64,000 nucleotides of DNA from Wenyingzhuangia gilva (GCF_030519655.1 NZ_JAUMIT010000001.1:310001-374000); one strand, 5' to 3'. Positions 26,153 through 35,446 are shown, counted from the first letter of the stretch. Numbers and translations: made by a program. The notes: generated by a model from the letters alone, not told the origin.

Positions 26153-28672
26153 TTAAGCCCATAGTTTTGGCATTTTTTGATCTCTTAAAGCAACAAACTC
26201 AATAGTATCATCACTTTCTTCAGAGTTTACAAAGTGAGCAAAACGATTATTTTGTTCATTAATATTCTCTATCGCCTCTTTCCACTCACACTTATACGCA
26301 TTTACCAAACCTGCCATATCTTTATCCAATTGATCACACAACCCTAAAGAATCATTAATTACCACATCTTTTACATGTTCAATACCTCCTTCTATTTTAT
26401 CTAACCAAGCAGCAGTTCTTACCAATGGACCAGCAGTTTTTATGTAATACATTAAAAACCTATCAACATATCTAATCACCTCTTCATTAGTAATTTTCTC
26501 TGCTAATAACTCAGCATGCCTAGGCGTAGCACCACCGTTACCTCCAATGTAAAGATTCCACCCACCTTCAACAGCGATGATTCCAAAATCCTTTCCTCTA
26601 GCCTCTGCACATTCGCGAATACAACCAGAAACCCCACCTTTAATTTTATGAGGTGACCTTAGCCCCTTATATCTGTTCTCAATTTCAATTGCAAAAGACA
26701 CAGATTCATCCATACCATAACGACACCATGTAGAACCTACACAAGATTTTACGGTACGTAAAGATTTTCCATAAGCATGACCAGATTCGAACCCTGCATC
26801 AATTAAATCTTTCCAAATTAATGGCAACTCGTGTAATTCAGCTCCAAAAAAGTCAATACGAGCTCCTCCAGTAATTTTAGTATATAAATCATATTTTTTA
26901 CCAATCTGACCTAAAACGATTAATTGTTCTGGAGTAATTTCACCTCCTGCAACTCTTGGCACCACTGAATATGTACCATTACGTTGAATGTTAGCTAAAA
27001 ACTTATCGTTTGAATCTTGAATCACGTTGTGATCATTTCCTGTATCTGCATATATACTTGCAAATAATGATGCAGCCACAGGCTTACAAGTTTCACAACC
27101 CAACTTTCCCTTACCATGAGTTGACAACAATTTGGCGTAAGTTTTAATTCCTTTTAACTTTACAATATCATATAACTCTTGACGAGAATAATCAAAATGC
27201 TCACAAATGGTTTCCTTAACAGTAACTCCTTGTGCTTTTAATGACTCATTAATTAAATCTGTAACCATTGGCTTACACCCTCCACAACCTGTAGTTGCTT
27301 TGGTTGCCCCTGCTACTTCTTTTAAAGTAGTCATTCCTTCATCATTCACTTTGCAACAAATAGCTCCTTTTGTAACAGCCTCGCAAGAACAAACAACAGC
27401 ACTATCAGGTAAATCTAAAGCAGAACCAAATGATGCACTTTCACCTCCACGAGCTCCTAAAATTAAATCTTCAGGATTTTCAGGAATTTTCATTCCATTT
27501 AAAAAGATTTGGTGCAACATATTATAATCACTGGCATCTCCCACCAAAATTCCTCCTAACAACTTTTTACCGTCTTTAGAAACATTTATTTTTTTATAAA
27601 TTCCTTGAAATTTATTTTCATAAACAATCGATTCACTTTCTTTTGCTTCGTTTAATGCATCACCAAAGCTAGCTACATCAATTCCACTTAGCTTTAATTT
27701 GGTAGACATATCAATAGAAGTTGGCATTAAACTATCACCTCCTAAAATTTGATCTACAGCAACACCGGCCATATCATAACCAGGAGCTACCAAACCATAA
27801 ATCATATGATTTAACAAAGCGCACTCTCCAATAGCAAAAACATTCTCGTCAGAAGTTCTCATATCGTTTGACACGACGATACCTCCACGTGTTCCAACAT
27901 CTAGACCACATGTTTTAGCCAATTCATCTCTTGGACGAATTCCCGCAGAAACCAATAACATATCTACAGGCAGCACCTCATCTTCAGAAAACCTCATTCC
28001 TGTAATAGCATCACCCCCCTCTATATTTTGAGTTCCTTTACTCAACAATACGTCAAGACCTATACCTTCTAATTTACGCTGTAAAACTTTACTAGCATCA
28101 TTATCAAGCTGTCTTGGCATTAGCCTAGGAGCAAATTCCACAACTGAAGTCTCAAGTCCCATATCAATAATAGCTTTTCCCGCTTCTAGCCCCAAAAGAC
28201 CTCCACCTAAAATAGCCGCTTTCCCGTCTGACTTATTTTTTTTAATCTCCTCTACATAGGACATCGTAGCATCTAAATCTTCTATCGTTCTATAAACAAA
28301 TACACCTTTTTTCTCTATCCCTGGAATAGGAGGTACAAATGCTGAAGAACCTGTTGCTAATACTAAATAATCATAAGTATATTCCTTATCACTAATAGTT
28401 GTGATGGTTTTACTTGCTCTATGAATGTCGGTTACACGTTCATTGGTAATTAATTCAATATTATTTTCTTCATACCAAGATCTTGGAGCCATACTCAATC
28501 GCTCAGCATCTTGATCGGAAAAGTACTCACTTAAGTGTACTCTATCATAGGCAGGTCTTGGTTCTTCACCAAAAACAATCACCTTATAATTAACACCATT
28601 AGTCTTAGTCATAAGCTTTTCACAAAACTTATAACCTACCATTCCGTTACCTATTACTAAAATTGTTTTCAT
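26153..28672 (-). CDS. nirB: nitrite reductase (NADH) large subunit
   Basis: An 839-residue multidomain enzyme reducing nitrite to ammonium with NADH. Order: FAD/NAD oxidoreductase domain (ILVIGNGMVGYKFCEKL; ILGGGLLGLEAGKAI), BFD-type 2Fe-2S segment (VVCSCEAVTKGAICCK, TGCGGCKPM), then the siroheme/4Fe-4S domain with GGEITPEQLIVLGQ, CVGSTWC (C-x5-C) and GCIREC (C-x3-C). Length is standard. The promoter faces that of the FNR-like regulator gene and carries a TACGTA motif at its -7 element, so co-regulation with nitrate genes is likely. Confidence 0.97.
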   Translation of the reverse strand: MKTILVIGNGMVGYKFCEKLMTKTNGVNYKVIVFGEEPRPAYDRVHLSEYFSDQDAERLSMAPRSWYEENNIELITNERVTDIHRASKTITTISDKEYTYDYLVLATGSSAFVPPIPGIEKKGVFVYRTIEDLDATMSYVEEIKKNKSDGKAAILGGGLLGLEAGKAIIDMGLETSVVEFAPRLMPRQLDNDASKVLQRKLEGIGLDVLLSKGTQNIEGGDAITGMRFSEDEVLPVDMLLVSAGIRPRDELAKTCGLDVGTRGGIVVSNDMRTSDENVFAIGECALLNHMIYGLVAPGYDMAGVAVDQILGGDSLMPTSIDMSTKLKLSGIDVASFGDALNEAKESESIVYENKFQGIYKKINVSKDGKKLLGGILVGDASDYNMLHQIFLNGMKIPENPEDLILGARGGESASFGSALDLPDSAVVCSCEAVTKGAICCKVNDEGMTTLKEVAGATKATTGCGGCKPMVTDLINESLKAQGVTVKETICEHFDYSRQELYDIVKLKGIKTYAKLLSTHGKGKLGCETCKPVAASLFASIYADTGNDHNVIQDSNDKFLANIQRNGTYSVVPRVAGGEITPEQLIVLGQIGKKYDLYTKITGGARIDFFGAELHELPLIWKDLIDAGFESGHAYGKSLRTVKSCVGSTWCRYGMDESVSFAIEIENRYKGLRSPHKIKGGVSGCIRECAEARGKDFGIIAVEGGWNLYIGGNGGATPRHAELLAEKITNEEVIRYVDRFLMYYIKTAGPLVRTAAWLDKIEGGIEHVKDVVINDSLGLCDQLDKDMAGLVNAYKCEWKEAIENINEQNNRFAHFVNSEESDDTIEFVALRDQKMPKLWA

Positions 28673-28707
28673 ATATAAATAAGTTTGTTTTACTTTGTAC
28701 TACGAGG

Positions 28708-28770
28708 CAAATATACGTAGTAATACTTAGATTAACAAAAAATTAAGTAAATTTGTCGTATAAATACGTA
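28708..28770. promoter_or_regulatory. divergent nirB / regulator promoters with two TACGTA sites
   Basis: On the minus strand TATATTTG at 28708-28715 is the likely nirB -7 element and overlaps TACGTA at 28714-28719. On the plus strand TAAATTTG at 28748-28755 is the likely -7 of the regulator gene, with a second TACGTA at 28765-28770 just before its ATG, a position that suggests negative autoregulation. Confidence 0.6.
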
Positions 28771-28775
28771 GAAAT

Positions 28776-29486
28776 ATGAGTTACAGCTGTACAAATTGCA
28801 CCAATGAGACGTGCTTAATCAAAAAAAACTTGGGTCATATTGACAATATAAATCCCGAGATTACAGAACAAAAACACACCATTCAATGTAAAAAGTCAAG
28901 ACAGTTTATCATGGAAGGAGCTCCTGTAAACGGTTTATACTTTATACATAGTGGTAAAGTAAAAGTTATTAAGACTGGGTACAACGGAAAAGAACAAATA
29001 CTTAGACTCTCTAAAGATGGCGAAGTAATTGGCCACCGTGGATTTGGTATGGGTGAGACTTACAAGATTGGAGCTACCGCTCTAGAAGACACTGTGTTAT
29101 GCAACTTTTCTACAGCTTTACTAAAGGAGATCTTATTATCCGAACCTAAAGTTACTTTTGATTTTATGCATTTTTATGCAGAAGAGCTAAACCGTAGCGA
29201 AACCAAGGTAAAAACCATGTCTCAAATGACTGTTAGGGAAAAAGTAATAGACATGTTATTGTATCTATACAGAAAGTTTGGTGAAGAAAATGGAGCTATA
29301 GGAATTGAACTATCTAGAAAAGAACTAGCTGATTACGCAGGTACTACAGACGAACAAGTGATTCGTATTTTATCAGCCCTAAAAAAGGAACACCTGATAC
29401 ATACAAAATCTAAATTGATAAAAATATTAGACGTACCTAAACTTAAGAAAGAAATCTCTGAACACAATTTCTTCTTAGATAGTTAA
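28776..29486 (+). CDS. Crp/Fnr-family regulator with FNR-like cysteine set
   Basis: A 236-residue regulator with a cyclic-nucleotide-like sensor domain (residues ~25-150) and a C-terminal winged helix (SRKELADYAGTTDEQVIRIL). Cys5, Cys8 and Cys13 in CTNCTNETC, plus Cys109 in EDTVLCNFS, line up with the four Fe-S ligands of Escherichia coli FNR, the last one in the same context (ALE..VLC versus ALE..MVC). In the recognition helix the FNR Glu and Arg are kept but the Ser is replaced by Ile. It is placed between nirB and nrtA, so it probably controls nitrate assimilation; the sensed signal is inferred. Confidence 0.88.
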   Translation: MSYSCTNCTNETCLIKKNLGHIDNINPEITEQKHTIQCKKSRQFIMEGAPVNGLYFIHSGKVKVIKTGYNGKEQILRLSKDGEVIGHRGFGMGETYKIGATALEDTVLCNFSTALLKEILLSEPKVTFDFMHFYAEELNRSETKVKTMSQMTVREKVIDMLLYLYRKFGEENGAIGIELSRKELADYAGTTDEQVIRILSALKKEHLIHTKSKLIKILDVPKLKKEISEHNFFLDS

Positions 29487-29490
29487 AAAC

Positions 29491-29496
29491 TACGTA
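29491..29496. promoter_or_regulatory. TACGTA site in the 3' region of the regulator gene
   Basis: TACGTA lies five bases after the regulator stop codon and starts a 20-base block (TACGTAAAAACTTAAATCAA) that recurs in altered form near the nrtA start at 29626-29646. Confidence 0.4.
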
Positions 29497-29513
29497 AAAA
29501 CTTAAATCAAAAC

Positions 29514-29541
29514 AAAAAACTGCCAATAGGCAGTTTTTTTT
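29514..29541 (+). terminator. intrinsic terminator after the regulator gene
   Basis: AAAAAACTGCC, loop AATA, GGCAGTTTTTTTT. It separates the regulator gene from the nrt promoter. Confidence 0.88.
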
Positions 29542-29579
29542 ATGCTTAAAAACTTAAATCAACATGCCTAAACTAGTTT

Positions 29580-29631
29580 TACGTAACTAAACTACGTACA
29601 TACCTTTGCTAAAACTAAGTATCAATACGTA
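29580..29631 (+). promoter_or_regulatory. nrtA promoter with three TACGTA sites
   Basis: TACCTTTG at 29601-29608 fits the -7 consensus. TACGTA at 29580-29585 and 29593-29598 lies immediately upstream, where an activator would touch RNA polymerase, and a third copy at 29626-29631 lies between the start of transcription and the nrtA ATG at 29652. Confidence 0.65.
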
Positions 29632-29651
29632 ATCAACTTAAATCAATCAAT

Positions 29652-31028
29652 ATGAAAATCACATTCTTTAAAGCTTCCACTTTGATTGCTGCTGCAATAA
29701 TGCTAGCATCATGTGGGGACAAGAAAAAAAAGGAAACAACCAAAACAAGTGATGTTGCCCAAGTTAGCACATCCCTAGAAATTGAAAAACCACAATTAAC
29801 TTTTGGTTTTATTAAATTAACAGACATGGCTCCTTTAGCTATTGCAAAAGAAAAAGGTTTCTTTGAAGATGAAGGATTATTTGTTTCTGTTGAAGCACAA
29901 TCTAACTGGAAAAATATTTTAGACAGAGTAATTGATGGACAATTAGACGGATCACACATGTTAGCAGGTCAACCAATTGCTGCAGGTGCTGGTTTTGGTC
30001 GTCAAGCCGCTTTGGTAACTCCTTTCTCTATGGACTTAAACGGAAACGCAATTACAGTTTCTAATAAAGTATGGGAAGGAATGGAACCACACGTAAAGAA
30101 AGACGGAAACGGTAAACCAATACACCCAATTAGTGCTGAGGCATTAAAACCAGTAATTACTCAATACAAAAACGAAGGAAAACCTTTTAAAATGGGAATG
30201 GTATTTCCAGTATCAACACACAACTACGAAATTAGATATTGGTTAGCTGCTGCAGGAATTAACCCTGGTATGTATTCAGCTGACAACATTCAAGGACAAA
30301 TTGATGCAGAAGTATTATTATCTGTAACGCCTCCACCACAAATGCCAGCTACTCTAGAAGCAGGAACTATATACGGATATTGTGTAGGAGAGCCATGGAA
30401 TCAACAAGCTGTAGCTAAAGGAATTGGAGTACCTGTTGTAACCAACTACGACATTTGGAAAAACAACCCAGAAAAAGTATTTGTAATGACCAAAAAGTTT
30501 GTTGAAGAAAACCCAAATACTGCTATTGCTGTAACCAAAGCATTAATTAGAGCCGGACAATGGTTAGATGCTCCTGGAAACAGAGCTGAAGCTGTAAAAA
30601 TATTATCGATGCCACAATATGTTGGTGCCGACGAAGCTGTTTTAGCAAATTCAATGACTGGGACTTTTGAATTTGAAAAAGGTGACAAACGTGCTATGCC
30701 AGACTTTAACGTATTCTATCGTTACAACGCTACCTACCCGTTCTATTCTGATGCAGTATGGTTCTTAACTCAAATGAGAAGGTGGGGTCAAATTCCAGAA
30801 ACAAAACCAGCATCGTGGTATGCTAAAAAAGCAAAAGATATTTACCGTCCTGACATCTGGAAAAAAGCAGCTGAATTACTAGTAGAAGAAGGAAAAATTC
30901 CAGCAACAGATATCCCAGAAACAGACGGATACAAACCTGCAACTGTAGATTTTATTGACGGAAACAAATATGACGGTAAAGATCCTATCGGATACATCAA
31001 CTCTTTTAAAATAGGAAACAAAGACTAA
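29652..31028 (+). CDS. nrtA: nitrate ABC transporter substrate-binding lipoprotein
   Basis: A 458-residue lipoprotein (signal ending IMLASC, lipobox Cys at residue 20, then a lysine-rich linker). The mature part is a CmpA/NrtA-type solute-binding domain: [51 protein letters not shown]. The family binds nitrate, nitrite or bicarbonate in the periplasm; the neighbours (NirBD, nitrate reductase) point to nitrate. It is the first gene of the transporter set and is followed by a stable hairpin that may favour its own higher expression. Confidence 0.93.
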   Translation: MKITFFKASTLIAAAIMLASCGDKKKKETTKTSDVAQVSTSLEIEKPQLTFGFIKLTDMAPLAIAKEKGFFEDEGLFVSVEAQSNWKNILDRVIDGQLDGSHMLAGQPIAAGAGFGRQAALVTPFSMDLNGNAITVSNKVWEGMEPHVKKDGNGKPIHPISAEALKPVITQYKNEGKPFKMGMVFPVSTHNYEIRYWLAAAGINPGMYSADNIQGQIDAEVLLSVTPPPQMPATLEAGTIYGYCVGEPWNQQAVAKGIGVPVVTNYDIWKNNPEKVFVMTKKFVEENPNTAIAVTKALIRAGQWLDAPGNRAEAVKILSMPQYVGADEAVLANSMTGTFEFEKGDKRAMPDFNVFYRYNATYPFYSDAVWFLTQMRRWGQIPETKPASWYAKKAKDIYRPDIWKKAAELLVEEGKIPATDIPETDGYKPATVDFIDGNKYDGKDPIGYINSFKIGNKD

Positions 31029-31047
31029 TCTACTTAAAAGATTATAA

Positions 31048-31072
31048 AATCGGGGACACCCCATCCCCGATT
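31048..31072 (+). terminator. intra-operon hairpin between nrtA and nrtB (partial terminator or mRNA stabiliser)
   Basis: AATCGGGGA and TCCCCGATT enclose CACCCCA. There is no long T run, so it is more likely a stabiliser of the nrtA transcript 3' end or a leaky terminator than a full stop. It explains how the binding protein could be made in excess over the permease. Confidence 0.55.
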
Positions 31073-31119
31073 AAAAATTACTGAACAACTAAGGAAGCAT
31101 TAAGGAAAAATAGTACATC

Positions 31120-32217
31120 ATGAAAGATTCAATCATCAGAGGAATTAAATTTATTGGACTTGGGTTTTTAGAACCTCTAATACGTTTGATTAATAAAGAG
31201 GAGCCTAAAAAAAACACCAAAGAAGTAATGAGAAAAATAGTTGCACCTATTGCATCTGTATTTATTTTCATTGGACTTTGGCAGCTAGGATCTAGTTCTT
31301 TATATAATAAAGAAGCTGCGTATAAAATTGAAGCCGCAACAAGAAATCAAGGTGAAGAGGCTGCTGCCAAATTAAAAGCTTGCATGGAGTCTGGAGACTC
31401 AAATTGTCAACCAAACACGCTTCCATCACCTGCACAAGTATATGCTGCTTATCAAGTTTTATTAGAAGATCACAAACAAATTTCTGCTGATAAAAAAGCC
31501 TTTGCTGAGAAAACTTTTGAAATGAACAAAAAACGTGTAGCCCAAGGTAAAAGAGCCATAACTTACACAGGAAGACCTTCATTTGTAGATCAAATAAAAA
31601 CAAGTTTAAAAACAGTTTTTGCTGGATTTTTACTAGCGCTATTTATTGCTGTTCCAATTGGTATTGTACTTGGATTAAGTAAAACATTAAGAGGATCTAT
31701 CAACTGGATTATTCAAATTTTTAAACCAGTATCACCTGTGGTATGGTTGTTATTAGTATTCATGATTGTAAAAACCTTAACTAAAAATTCTGATAGCGAT
31801 AGTTCATTTATCATTTCATTTATTTCTGTAGGGCTTTGTTCTATGTGGGCAACTTTAGTAAACACTGCCATGGGAGTTTCATCTGTAAACACAGACTATA
31901 TTAATGTAGCTAAAGTTTTAAGATTAAGACCTCTTCAAAAAATATTTAAAGTGATTTTACCAGCATCTTTACCTTTAATTTTTACAGGGTTACGTATTAC
32001 TTTATCTGTAGCATGGATGGTGTTAATTGCTATTGAATTACTTGCACAATCTCCTGGATTAGGATCATTTGTATGGGAAGAATTCCAAAATGGAGCTATG
32101 GACTCTAACTCAAAAATAATTGTTGCCATGTTTGTGATTGGTTTCATTGGATTTGCTTTAGATCGAATCATGTTATTTATTCAAAACTTAGTTTCTTTTG
32201 AAAAGGAAACCATTTAA
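31120..32217 (+). CDS. nrtB: nitrate ABC transporter permease
   Basis: A 365-residue inner-membrane permease of the NrtB/TauC/SsuC family. After a first helix (IVAPIASVFIFIGLWQLGSS) there is an unusually long ~100-residue soluble segment rich in Lys, Ala and Glu (residues ~65-150). The conserved permease core follows, with the coupling EAA-like loop in NTDYINVAKVLRLRPLQKIFK VILP and five membrane helices. Typical relatives have about 270-300 residues, so the insertion is notable. It lies 91 bases after nrtA and 21 bases before the first ATPase gene. Confidence 0.9.
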   Translation: MKDSIIRGIKFIGLGFLEPLIRLINKEEPKKNTKEVMRKIVAPIASVFIFIGLWQLGSSSLYNKEAAYKIEAATRNQGEEAAAKLKACMESGDSNCQPNTLPSPAQVYAAYQVLLEDHKQISADKKAFAEKTFEMNKKRVAQGKRAITYTGRPSFVDQIKTSLKTVFAGFLLALFIAVPIGIVLGLSKTLRGSINWIIQIFKPVSPVVWLLLVFMIVKTLTKNSDSDSSFIISFISVGLCSMWATLVNTAMGVSSVNTDYINVAKVLRLRPLQKIFKVILPASLPLIFTGLRITLSVAWMVLIAIELLAQSPGLGSFVWEEFQNGAMDSNSKIIVAMFVIGFIGFALDRIMLFIQNLVSFEKETI

Positions 32218-32238
32218 GAATCCTTAAAACTAAAGATC

Positions 32239-33090
32239 ATGGCAATATTAGAACTCAGAAATATATACAAAACCTACAATCCTACAAAGGAGGACAAAGG
32301 GGAAATTCTAGATAACATCAACCTTAGTATTGAAGAAGGAGAATTTGTAGCCATTGTAGGGTTTTCAGGAAGTGGAAAAACAACTTTGGTAAACCTTATT
32401 AACGGTTTATTAAAACCAACTGAAGGTGAAGTTATTTTTAAAGGGAAACCTGTAGAAGATACCAGTCACGAAAGAGGTGTTATCTTTCAAAACTACTCAC
32501 TTTTACCTTGGTTAACCGTTTATCAAAATATTGATATGGCCATCCAAGAAGCTTTTCCAAAAGCATCAAAACAAGAAAAAGATGTCCGTGTAAAAGAACA
32601 TGTTGAAATGGTAGGATTAACTCACGCTTTAAACAAATATCCAAAAGAATTATCTGGAGGAATGAGACAACGTGTTTCTGTAGCCAGAGCATTATCAATG
32701 AACCCAGAAATGATTATTATGGACGAACCACTAGGAGCTTTAGATGCTTTGACTCGTGGAAATTTACAAGATGAAATTCTTAAAATTTGGGAAGTTAACA
32801 AACGTACCGCTTTATTAATTACCAACGATGTTGATGAAGCGATGTACATGGCGGACAGAATTATTCCTTTAAAGCCAGGACCTAATGCAACACTTGGACC
32901 TGAGTTTAAAATAAATATTGAAAGACCAAGAAACAAAACAGCTCTTAATGACAACGAGGAATACAAAAAAACTCGTTTAGAAATTATTGAATATTTAATG
33001 GATCTTGGAGAACAACAAGCTGCCAAAAGCACTTCTAGTTATGAACTTCCAGACCTTCAACCTAAGGACTTTAGATGGGATGCTAATTAA
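32239..33090 (+). CDS. nrtC: nitrate ABC transporter ATP-binding protein (first)
   Basis: A 283-residue ATPase. Walker A GFSGSGKTTL, signature LSGGMRQRVSVARAL and Walker B MIIMDEPLGALDA are intact. Close relatives are the NrtD/SsuB-type ATPases. It lacks the C-terminal solute-binding-like domain that the cyanobacterial NrtC carries, so the symbol is positional only. A second ATPase gene follows after 11 bases; the two probably form a heterodimer. Confidence 0.88.
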   Translation: MAILELRNIYKTYNPTKEDKGEILDNINLSIEEGEFVAIVGFSGSGKTTLVNLINGLLKPTEGEVIFKGKPVEDTSHERGVIFQNYSLLPWLTVYQNIDMAIQEAFPKASKQEKDVRVKEHVEMVGLTHALNKYPKELSGGMRQRVSVARALSMNPEMIIMDEPLGALDALTRGNLQDEILKIWEVNKRTALLITNDVDEAMYMADRIIPLKPGPNATLGPEFKINIERPRNKTALNDNEEYKKTRLEIIEYLMDLGEQQAAKSTSSYELPDLQPKDFRWDAN

Positions 33091-33101
33091 AAACTGAAAA
33101 C

Positions 33102-33914
33102 ATGAGCCAATTAATACACAACCCAAAAATAGAGAAATTTCCATCTAACGAAGTGATGTTAGATTTGATAGATTTAAAAAAAGTATACCCTACACCAAAA
33201 GGTGATTATGTAGTATTAGAAAATCTAAACCTACAGATAAAAAAAGAAGAATTTATTACCATTATTGGTCACTCTGGATGTGGTAAAACTACCATGTTAT
33301 CTATGATGGCAGGATTGAATGAAATTTCTGGAGGTAAGATATCAGTGCTAGGAAGCAGCATCAAAGGGCCTGGACCAGACAGAGGGGTTATTTTTCAATC
33401 CCCGAGTTTAATGCCATGGCTAACCACTATGGAAAACGTAATGCTAGGAGTCAAAAAAGTATATCCACATGCTACAAAAAAACAAAAAGAAGATATCTGT
33501 AAATACTACTTACACAAGGTAGGAATGGAAAGTTCTTTTTACAAAAGGGCATCTGAAATCTCTCAAGGAGAACAACAAAGAGTAGGAATCGCTAGAGCGT
33601 TTGCTATCAAACCAAAAGTACTTTTATTAGATGAGCCTTTTGGAATGTTAGACTCTTTAACCAGAGGTCAACTACAAGATGTATTGATTGATGTTTGGAA
33701 CAAAGAAAAAATTACAGCTGTAATGATTACTCATGATGTTGATGAAGCTATCTTTTTAGCAGACAGAGTTGTTATGATGACTAGCGGACCAAAAGCCAAA
33801 ATTGGTGATGTACTTCCTATTGAATTTGAAAGACCTAGAACAAGAAAAGCCATTTTAGAACACGATGATTACTACAAATACAGAAAACATCTGATTGACT
33901 TCTTAGAGCACTAA
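33102..33914 (+). CDS. nrtD: nitrate ABC transporter ATP-binding protein (second)
   Basis: A 270-residue ATPase with Walker A GHSGCGKTTML, Walker B VLLLDEPFGMLDS and a signature ISQGEQQRVGIARAF in which LSGG is replaced by ISQG, as often in one subunit of heterodimeric pairs. Length and the MTSGPKAKIGDVLPIEFERPR tail match NrtD-type ATPases. It is the last transporter gene, followed by a porin gene 70 bases further on. Confidence 0.9.
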   Translation: MSQLIHNPKIEKFPSNEVMLDLIDLKKVYPTPKGDYVVLENLNLQIKKEEFITIIGHSGCGKTTMLSMMAGLNEISGGKISVLGSSIKGPGPDRGVIFQSPSLMPWLTTMENVMLGVKKVYPHATKKQKEDICKYYLHKVGMESSFYKRASEISQGEQQRVGIARAFAIKPKVLLLDEPFGMLDSLTRGQLQDVLIDVWNKEKITAVMITHDVDEAIFLADRVVMMTSGPKAKIGDVLPIEFERPRTRKAILEHDDYYKYRKHLIDFLEH

Positions 33915-33984
33915 ACCAAATTTTTAACCATTCGTTTTTAACAGCGAAGAAATATAATCAACAAACAACTTAACAAACTTAATT

Positions 33985-35238
33985 ATGAAATTAACTAAAT
34001 CATTATTAGTAGCTGCATTTGCATTCACAACCATTGCAAACGCGCAGGAAGAAAAACCAAGTTTCTCATTAGCTGGAGAATTTAGACCACGTACAGAATG
34101 GATCGATGGATTTAATTACAAATACCAACCTGCTGCTGCTGCTGCACCTGCCGGAAATACCTCAGGTAGAGTTGGAACCCCAGGTTATATTGAAACAACT
34201 GTAAGGGCTGCTTTAAATGCAACTTACACAACATCAAGCTACACTACCTACATAGGTTTACAAGAAGTATTCACACTAGGTGATCGTCCTCAAATCTCAG
34301 CTACTGGTAATGGTAATTTAAGAGTACAAGAAGCTTGGGCAGACTTAAAAATCTTTAAAGCACTTAGCGTTAAACTAGGTCGTCAACCTTTATCTTACGA
34401 CGACCAAAGAATCTTAGGAGGATTAGGTTGGGCACAACAAGCAAGAACACATGATGTTGGAATTTTAAAATACAAGAAATCTGGATATGCAATTGATGCT
34501 GGATATTCGTTAAACACCTCTAAAGACAATATATATGATACAGCTTTACTATTTTCTTATAGAGAAATGGCCTTTATTCATGCAAACAAAAAATTTGGGA
34601 ACTTTAACATTAGTGCATTAATATTAAACACTAATTTCCAAAATGGAACACCAAACAAATCTAACTTAACCACTGCTGGTATACATTTTGACACCAAACT
34701 TGGACCAATCACTTTAAATGGTAATGGTTACATTCAAGATGGACAAAGAGCAGGAGACACAACCGTAGACATGGCTTATCTTGCTAGCCTAAATGCAGGA
34801 CTTAAAATTGACGACAAAACTTCTGTTGGTTTAGGTGGAGAAATCATCTCTGGTAAAACTACAGACTCTGCTGGATTTTTTCCTTTATACGGAACCAATC
34901 ATGCTTTTAATGGCTTAATGGATAGATTCTATGTAGGAAATCATGCAGGAGGAAACGGACTTGTTGATTTAAATGCAAAGGTATCTACCAAACTTATCAA
35001 AGGAATTTCAACAACTTTAATGGGACATTATTTCAAAGAAGAATCATTAACAAAAAATAATTTAGGTACTGAAATAGATTTAGTAGTGGCTAAAAAACTC
35101 AAAGGTTATTCTGTTATAGCTGGTTATTCTCAATTTTTTGAAAGTGACGATTTTCCTAACCCTGCTACAAATGCACCTGGAAAAGACACACAAAATTGGG
35201 CTTGGTTAATGCTAATTATTACTCCTAAATTTTTATAA
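33985..35238 (+). CDS. alginate-export-like outer-membrane porin
   Basis: A 417-residue outer-membrane barrel protein with a signal peptide (MKLTKSLLVAAFAFTTIANAQ). Alternating strands ending in aromatic residues, LRVQEAWADLKIFKALSVKLG and SYDDQRILGGLGWAQQART resemble the alginate-export/AlgE-like family often found beside nitrate transport genes in Flavobacteria. It closes the nrt run before a terminator and probably brings nitrate across the outer membrane (context inference). A GCT triplet run near 34132-34146 encodes five alanines. Confidence 0.85.
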   Translation: MKLTKSLLVAAFAFTTIANAQEEKPSFSLAGEFRPRTEWIDGFNYKYQPAAAAAPAGNTSGRVGTPGYIETTVRAALNATYTTSSYTTYIGLQEVFTLGDRPQISATGNGNLRVQEAWADLKIFKALSVKLGRQPLSYDDQRILGGLGWAQQARTHDVGILKYKKSGYAIDAGYSLNTSKDNIYDTALLFSYREMAFIHANKKFGNFNISALILNTNFQNGTPNKSNLTTAGIHFDTKLGPITLNGNGYIQDGQRAGDTTVDMAYLASLNAGLKIDDKTSVGLGGEIISGKTTDSAGFFPLYGTNHAFNGLMDRFYVGNHAGGNGLVDLNAKVSTKLIKGISTTLMGHYFKEESLTKNNLGTEIDLVVAKKLKGYSVIAGYSQFFESDDFPNPATNAPGKDTQNWAWLMLIITPKFL

Positions 35239-35275
35239 ATAATATTCAGTAATTATTCCTTAATTATTCAGTGTT

Positions 35276-35306
35276 AAAGGCTCGAGCATTTTGCTCGGGC
35301 TTTTTT
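35276..35306 (+). terminator. intrinsic terminator after the porin gene
   Basis: GCTCGAGCA, loop TTT, TGCTCGGGC followed by TTTTTT. It ends the nrt-porin transcript. Confidence 0.88.
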
Positions 35307-35404
35307 CGTTTAACCCTACCACCTTTTTTTATTAATCTACATCCAAGAAACAACTTCCTCAAATCCAATTATTTAAATTCTAAACAAAATCATTCTCTTA
35401 AAAC

Positions 35405-35446
35405 TACGTATATATACTTAATATCTACGTAATTTTAGTATATTTG
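35405..35446 (+). promoter_or_regulatory. nitrate reductase promoter with two TACGTA sites
   Basis: TACGTA occurs at 35405-35410 and 35426-35431, followed by a -7 element TATATTTG at 35439-35446. The reductase ATG is at 35476. The arrangement matches the nrtA promoter, where two sites also precede the -7 element. Confidence 0.65.
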
